64,000 bases of DNA, taken from NCBI GenBank assembly GCA_011009095.1, contig VTPC01090427.1:200633-264632 (forward strand), given 5' to 3'. This DNA is from Ignelater luminosus. Taxonomy: Eukaryota; Arthropoda; Insecta; Coleoptera; Elateridae. A program made the position numbers and the translations under genes. The notes below the pieces were generated by a model, which searched no databases, was not told the DNA's origin, and was given only the letters and a program-made list of their open reading frames with translations. Of the stretch, positions 57,829 to 64,000 are shown one piece after another; positions within the stretch are counted from its first letter, which is position 1; each line of letters starts with the position of its first letter.

Positions 57829-60800
57829 CTGTCTCTTATATTTGAATCTCTTCCCTTTGTGATTAGAAAGGTAGTTCGACCATGACAGTCCCTTACACGT
57901 CTAGAGGCGCCTGAGATATATATTAAAGCAGTCAGAAGAGCAAGTACTTAATAGTAAATGAAAGTTTAATTCTACAACTCTGAATTCTGAATCTTGTTGG
58001 TACTTTTCTACAATTCAATCTTCTGCAGCTTATTAGACTGAAAACCCAAAACATCGATTAAACTAAAAGTCGAAAGTATTAAGAAAAAGAAGCAACAGAA
58101 ACACGTACGTATCTACAAGAAATGAAAGAAAGAAAAAAAATGAAAATTACCAGGTGTGCATGATGACTCCCGTGGAAGAAAGCAGTTTTGGTCAGAGTCT
58201 GCTTGACTTAAATTGACTTTTTCTACATGTCCTGCACTTTTAATCTGTTCTTGAACTAAGACAGTGTAAAAAAGTAAAAAGAAATAAACTGAGTCACCAG
58301 GAAATCAAAATTTCTTCAACGACCCAGTGGTCTTTGAAAAGATCAATAAATGAAGTGACGCTAATTGACCTTTTGTGCTTTTATCAATTAGGTTGTTTAA
58401 CAACTCGAACTATAAGGTAGGTTTTGAAGAATCTTGCTTTACTTGTAATTTACGAATTAGTCTTGTAGGATTACTTAGGAATTTAATTGTACAGTGTAAA
58501 TCTATTTTTCTCGATGCCTTGTTATTTGGTGGTTTGAGATTGCATGTGTCTGATTTGTGATGTACATTGTTACTGTTATGTATTTTAGATTCCACTATGT
58601 TTAATTAATAAAATCTTATGTATGGTTGTTATAAATACTGACTGAATTTTAGTGTTTATGACAAAACCCTGTGTGCCCTTGCACACCAAAGGCAACCGAC
58701 TGATATAGTTAGCTGAGGTGTACCCATATTTTTCTGCCTTTGCTTCTGGACGAAAAATCATTCTTATAAATAACGGAAACAATTAGAAGACGTTTCCTTA
58801 TGTTTTCCTGATTGTAACAATCAAACGTTTTCAAATATCATTGATGCTGGTTATGATGTGAAAAATGATAATTAAAACTAATTTTGTGTCAACTTTTCAT
58901 TTTGTATCTATTTATGGTATATAGTTTTCAGCTCATTTTAAGATTTAAATCTAAAGTAGTTTTTAAGCTATGATGAAAAAAGCTTGTCAGACACTAAACG
59001 TACTTTGTCTCTTTTGCCAAAATTTTATTGTTAGATTCCTGCGAAATTTCTACACTCAGGGGGGTGCAAATGCGATCAGATGTGAGGCATTACAAGAATG
59101 GAAAAAATATTTTCTCTCGGGGGAAATATAACGGAACACATAACACATAACGGAAATGACAAGGTATCAGCGGTGCATAAAAACAAAAAAAAAAGAATCC
59201 GAAAAATTGAAATTCCAAAAATATTGTTTTCAATACAAACCATTTACTTATTTGCTTTTTGTAATAGAAACAAAGTCCTGAAATCTGTTCCCTTCCAATT
59301 TCCATTTTAATTTAGGCCGTTTCAAATGAAGTAATAAAATGGAGTTAACTCATCAAAGTAGCAAATAAATAAACGTGTAAAAGATGTCCCGACAGTTCTG
59401 TAACAATGAGAAACGAAATTGATTTAGCGATTTAGAAAAGCCCGAAACATTAATAGGCGTTAAATAGAAGCGCGTTCCTTGCCAACCCTCATAAATAGTA
59501 GGTCGAATTCCATTGAATGAGTATCAAATTGGACCAAACGTTGAAGCAAATGAATTTATTACTCTATCGATTTCAAATTATACTCCGCCTGTTTTGTGTT
59601 ACATTATCTTCAGCAATATTCTTTAAAGCCTGAACAAATATAGAACTATCCCTTTCCTTTTTTACTCGTTCGGAATACTTAAATACGGAAATCACCGGCG
59701 GTGTCTGTGTTCTCTCGTCTTCAACCCATAACACCATCTGCACAAAGCAAAGCTGGCGAAAATTATTTAATAAAACCGGAGGAAATAAAATTTCAAAATT
59801 ACTTTTAGCCTCACGTACACCTATTTATCAATTAAAGCTCTTCCGTCCAGCCGAATGCAATAACTGCAGGCCATTAAATCATTTAAAATGCCATACAGTT
59901 TGTTTCCTCTTTCAATTACCTTACTAGACTTAAAAAGTTTTTGTTTTGTATGAGATTTCGTTCCACCTTCTATTTTTAAAGAAAACTTATTAGGGATTAC
60001 ACGTTTTCTTTCTTCCTTTATCGCCGCTTTAAAAACAGAATCAGTCGCTTGGAAGTTTAGTAAAGATCGGATTGGAACGTATCTATCTCTGAAACTTTAG
60101 CGAGGCACTGATGCGTACCCCCCACTTTTTACTTTGCTACAAAAACAACCAACTGCTACCACATTCTAAAGTAATTGCTATTGATCTGAAGAAAAACATT
60201 ATCAAACAATTTAGTTTACATCCGATATAGACTTGTGCCCGTCCATCGAGTCAAAAGATAACAATGAATGTTCACATTTGTTGCTTTCCAGGGAAAAATT
60301 TGAACTAATGCGAAACAAGCTAAATAGAAAAGTAATAATACTTCTAGAGTGAGAAAATCTCTTTCCCAGAAGCTTTAAAAGGAATCAAAAATTATAAGCA
60401 TTAAAAGGATTTCATACAAATGCAAAGTTTGCTCGGAGCTGTCTAAACGCGTTAATGCTGGCTTGGAAAAGGGGGAAAGCTGCGTTAGATAATAACATTT
60501 GCGTATGCACGTTTTCACCGACTCGACTGGATATTCTAATTTGCTGTAATAAATCTGGCAACTTTTAATAATTTACATAGGCGTACACTGATGTGTTAAA
60601 ATAATTGAAAACTAAAATTGGTTATATCGTCAAGCCATACAGATTATATTTTGTTTTATTTCTTCATAAGCAAAGCTCCAGTAGCAGCTAATGACTCTAT
60701 GCTCTAGAAAGGTAACATGTATTTATAAATCCATTAAATTATTCTCTTTGTTGAAGTTACTAGAAGGGTCATGTAAAGAATATTTCAAGTTTTAATGCTA

Positions 60801-61059
60801 ACTGCCACTGAGATCAAACAAGATCGAAACAGTTGTTTAGAAATACGATAGTCAACATTTATACTCTTTAATGTTTAAGAGAGAATAAGTCTCTAGAAAT
60901 TAAAATTCAGGCAAAGAAAATGTACCGGCTATCTAACATAAGATACACTGGGATGCTCTACAGAAAGGTTGCCTAATTCTTCTCATGTTTGCATTCAATA
61001 AAAGAAGTATAAGAGTAACTCTTTTTTATTAGAATAAATGTAAATCTCGAAAATGACAA

Positions 61060-61261
61060 AACCTTTTGTACCAATGTCTAATTTCTGTGCTCCGGCGGGA
61101 AGCCGTTTAGGCTCCTTCTGAGTTTCTTCGATCACAGTGGTGGTAGGAATTTGGTAAACGATATGGTAGATATTATAGTGTGTACTCTTCTCTGTGTGTA
61201 GCTGCGTTGACAGACTTGGTGATTGAACAGCTGGGTGTAGTTTGGTTACCCACCAACTCAT
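61060..61261 (-). repeat. Dispersed repeat copy 2 with QKEPKRLPA peptide
   Basis: Minus-strand frame of 60995-61261 reads HIVYQIPTTTVIEE then TQKEPKRLPAGAQKL. It matches the 51.8-kb copy at the nucleotide level in several blocks and at the peptide level around QKEPKRLPA. Family not recognised. Confidence 0.5.
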
Positions 61262-62081
61262 AAACGGAGAATTTCTAGTTACAACTCACTCCGAACGTTG
61301 CCATATGAAATCGTGATTCTCATGTGTCACAAGATTCCTATTTCCATGGATCACTACATTTCTATAGGTATAATTACCTTGCCCAAAACTCCCCTATGCT
61401 TCCCTACACCGCAGGTCACATTTTGATTCAGTCACGCGCAGACCTCTAGTCGTCGAAATGGTTGATGCTGGAGGAAGTGGAATGGCGATTATGACGATGA
61501 AACAGAAGGAAGATCAATGTGGTGTTATATAAGTAAGCAAACATAGTTTAACAGTTAATTAACTAGGGATACTCAAATTTGCAAGAATGGAAAAATTCTT
61601 CTTCTCATTAAACATATAAAGGGACCAATTATCTTGACTTGATTGTGAGATGGGTTCGATAAGATTTCTTATCCAAGTCGAATATTACATTGTCATGGTT
61701 GTCCTTTCCTTCTCTGTGACTAATGATTTCTCTAAATAAATTCTCAAGTTTTGATTTAAAATTAAAGCACTTTAATCAGATGACATAACCTTACTTCTTG
61801 CGAATATAAGTGCTCTGATTAAAAGATATTTTAAGAACATTAAATAGTAGACATCATTTCAACTAGATTGAGATTCTTTTATTGACATTATAAAATATGA
61901 TCGCAATTGACTGACCTAAACGTACCCCCTCCCCATGTATGATAATATTCATTTCTTAAAAGTTTATTACTAGAACATGACCAAACTTTAAGAGTAAACT
62001 TTGAAAAGCTTCTAAGAAATAATATTTTACTTCATTTTTATTTCCATTTTTTGGGTAGGCCCGTTACTCGTGTCCCTCCCA

Positions 62082-63731
62082 TAAGAGACACTCAAGGTAA
62101 CTGGCTACGAAAAAAACGGTGAAAAAGTTGAATTGTTTGCGCAACATCTAGCAAATACATTCCAACCACACGAAATACAGTCTGATATCCAAACTATACC
62201 AACTTATCAACCAGAAATAGCATTCAAATTGTTCACACCAATAGAAATAGCAAAAGAAATAGATCAAAATCTCAATCCAAAAAAGGCACCAGGGATCGAC
62301 GAAATATCACTCGGGGTGTTCAAAGAACTGCCAAGGAAGGCCATTATCATGCTTACATATCTCTTCAATGCCTGCTTACGCTTGGAATACGTTCCTGAGT
62401 GCTTCAAGATGGCACAGATAATCATGTTAAAAAAGCCAGATAAGCCAGACGAGGAAGTTGGATCGTATAGACCGATTTCACTTCTTCCAACAATCTCAAA
62501 ACTATTCGAGAAACTATTTTTAAAGCGGCTTAAGCCTTTAATAAACATCCCGGACTTCCAGTTCGGATTCCGAAATAAACACTCAGCTATCGATCAAGTA
62601 CATCGAGTCATCAAAGTCATTGAACGAGCTTTTGAAGAAGGGAAATATTGCTCTGCAGTATTACTTGATGTGTCGCAGGCGTTTGACAGAGTGTGGCACA
62701 AAGGTTTAATCCTCAAGATGAGTAAAATGCTACCCAAAAATTACTGCAGATTGCTAGAATCATACTTAGCTATGCCAAGTCAAAATTTTATCCAATAAAA
62801 GCAGGCGTACCGCAGGGAAGTGTGTTGGGACCCCTTTTGTACCTGCTATATACTGCTGATATTCCAACATCAGATGAGACATTCACCGGAACCTTTGCAG
62901 ATGATACTGTAATCATGGCGGTAAATGAATCACAATCAATAGCAGTTGAGAAAACTCAACGCACACTGAACAAAATCAACAGATGGACAAAAGACTGGAA
63001 AATCAAGCTTAACGAGCTGAAATCAGTCCACGTCACATATACGCTGCGGCGAAGAAATTGCAGTCTAAGAACATATCTCAACGAGGTACCAACCCCTCAA
63101 GCAGAATCAGCAAAATATCTTGGGCTTCATTTAGATTCAAGATTAAACTGGAAACACCATCTAAGAAAAAAAGCTGAACAAATTCGCATTAAACAACGAC
63201 AAATGTATTGGCTGGTTGGAATTATTCTAAAATGAATCTTCATTGTAAAAGAACTATTTATCTATCTATATTCAAACCAATATGGATGTATGGGATACAA
63301 CTTTGGGGTTGTGCACATAAATCTAATCGAGAGATAATACAAAAATGTCAAAACAAATTCCTGAGGATGATCACCAACGCGTATCGATACGTAACCAATA
63401 ACGAAATACATAACGAACTCAATATACCCACGATAGAGGAAGTCATCAAGGAACGAGCCAATAAACATGAGATTAGACTTCTCAATCATCCAAACGTGGA
63501 AGCAATTCAATTATTGGACACAACCAATGAAAGAAGAAGACTGAAGCGAACAAAACCGCATGAATTATGTAGATAAAAGACGTAAAGAGTACTCTTGGCA
63601 ACTAAGCACTGGTTTAGTATTTCCACACAAGTCTTGTTTAATATAAACACAATTCATCTGTACTAATAAATTAATTATATTAAGATTGTAGGAGTCATAC
63701 CTGAATAAAGGTGTTTAACACAAAAAAAAAA
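62082..63731 (+). mobile_element. 5'-truncated Jockey-clade LINE
   Basis: A non-LTR retrotransposon copy containing only the reverse transcriptase and C-terminus. It starts abruptly (RDTQGNWLR text near 62090), has three frame breaks and ends with a 3' UTR and an A-run at 63721-63731. 5' truncation with a short A-tail is the normal result of target-primed reverse transcription. Endonuclease and ORF1 are missing. The orientation is opposite to Camta. Confidence 0.88.
62133..63576 (+). pseudogene. Jockey-type reverse transcriptase pseudogene
   Basis: Frame 1 (62133-62798) reads LNPKKAPGIDEISLGVFK, YRPISLLPTISKLFEKL, FQFGFRNKHSAIDQVHR and LLDVSQAFDRVWHKGL, motifs 0-3 of the RT with its first catalytic Asp. 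After a short deletion near 62775 frame 2 gives AGVPQGSVLGPLLYLLYT and the catalytic FADDT, then WTKDWKIKLNELKS and KYLGLHLDSRLNWKHHL. A third frame from about 63210 reads TIYLSIFKPIWMYGIQLW and the C-terminal part to a stop at 63576. Another frame break lies at an A-run near 62112. Motifs are well kept, but no single protein can be made. Confidence 0.88.
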
Positions 63732-64000
63732 TTTTGGGTGGTACACTACCCCGTGGCATTAATTAAAAGTAGCCATCACTGAAATCGGTCAAAAACAGGT
63801 TTGTAATGGAATTTGTAAGCAAAGCATTTTAAAACAATGTAAAAACCCAATTTAAATATCTTGGTTACTTGCGCACATTTCTCATCTCGATGTAATCAAT
63901 ACACAAGCCAAAAAAAGAGGAGAATCCACAGGAAAGATATAATAAATATACAAATATTTTACGAGGAAAATTAAATTCAAATCACATCCGAATTAAACCC

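Larger units (their letters stand above)
44670..64000 (-). other. Probable further Camta intron / upstream region (at least 19.3 kb)
   Basis: No host exon was recognised here. If the first coding exon is to the right, as the protein family requires, this is intron. It contains a deleted mariner (45567-46420), a GC-rich block (46480-47690), repeat copies at 51.8 and 61.1 kb, a possible gypsy-like fragment (57.5 kb) and a Jockey LINE (62.1-63.7 kb). 48.2-51.7, 52.3-57.4 and 57.9-61.0 kb showed nothing I could identify. Confidence 0.6.

Noticed and set aside
1-64000. tRNA, rRNA, CRISPR array, bacterial-type operon or riboswitch
   Set aside because: None was seen. The spliced gene structure and TE content show eukaryotic nuclear DNA.

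Overview
The window is AT-rich (roughly two thirds A+T) animal nuclear DNA from an arthropod, almost certainly an insect. One large host gene lies on the minus strand and extends past both ends of the window. Its very long introns are packed with transposable elements: mariners, hAT, foldback elements, MITEs, Jockey and RTE-like LINEs, and decayed Ty3/gypsy-like pol. The species cannot be fixed from sequence alone. The TE mix and the short CAGGGTGTCCC element ends would suit a beetle or another TE-rich insect, but that is a guess.

The host gene is Camta, a calmodulin-binding transcription activator. I recovered 13 internal coding exons. Every junction is GT-AG and phase-consistent, giving 3563 nt (1187 codons plus 2 nt). 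From the N-terminus: the CG-1 DNA-binding domain starts in exon a (44602-44669) and continues in b (30422-30557), c (11848-11919), d (11481-11672) and the start of e (9881-11417). The rest of exon e is a long Ser/Asn/Gln-rich region ending in the start of the TIG/IPT domain, which finishes in f (9588-9817). Ankyrin repeats lie in g (8707-8982) and h (8317-8648). Ser/Asp-rich linker exons follow: i (7982-8263), j (7776-7888), k (2605-2697), l (333-400) and m (114-277). The first coding exon, with the conserved start of CG-1, and the C-terminal IQ motifs were not found. They presumably lie beyond the right and left ends respectively.

Region by region (plus-strand coordinates): 1-12 kb holds the dense 3' part of Camta. 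A dead RTE-like LINE occupies about 3.7-7.3 kb and is itself split by a foldback element. 12-30 kb is an 18.5-kb intron with a complete mauritiana-type mariner carrying an intact 345-residue transposase (13479-14762), a MITE, a defective second mariner (18718-19964), a hAT fragment and a LINE RNase H fragment. 30.5-44.6 kb is a 14-kb intron with a 1.5-kb foldback element (33161-34666), RTE-like LINE scraps and a very clean 125-bp inverted-repeat element with 10-bp target duplications (41528-41652). 44.7-64 kb is probably the next intron, with a third, internally deleted mariner, an unusually GC-rich block of unknown origin (about 46.5-47.7 kb), a two-copy dispersed repeat and a 5'-truncated Jockey LINE.

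No other host protein gene, tRNA, rRNA or CRISPR array was recognised. All other open frames look like element remnants or antisense shadows.
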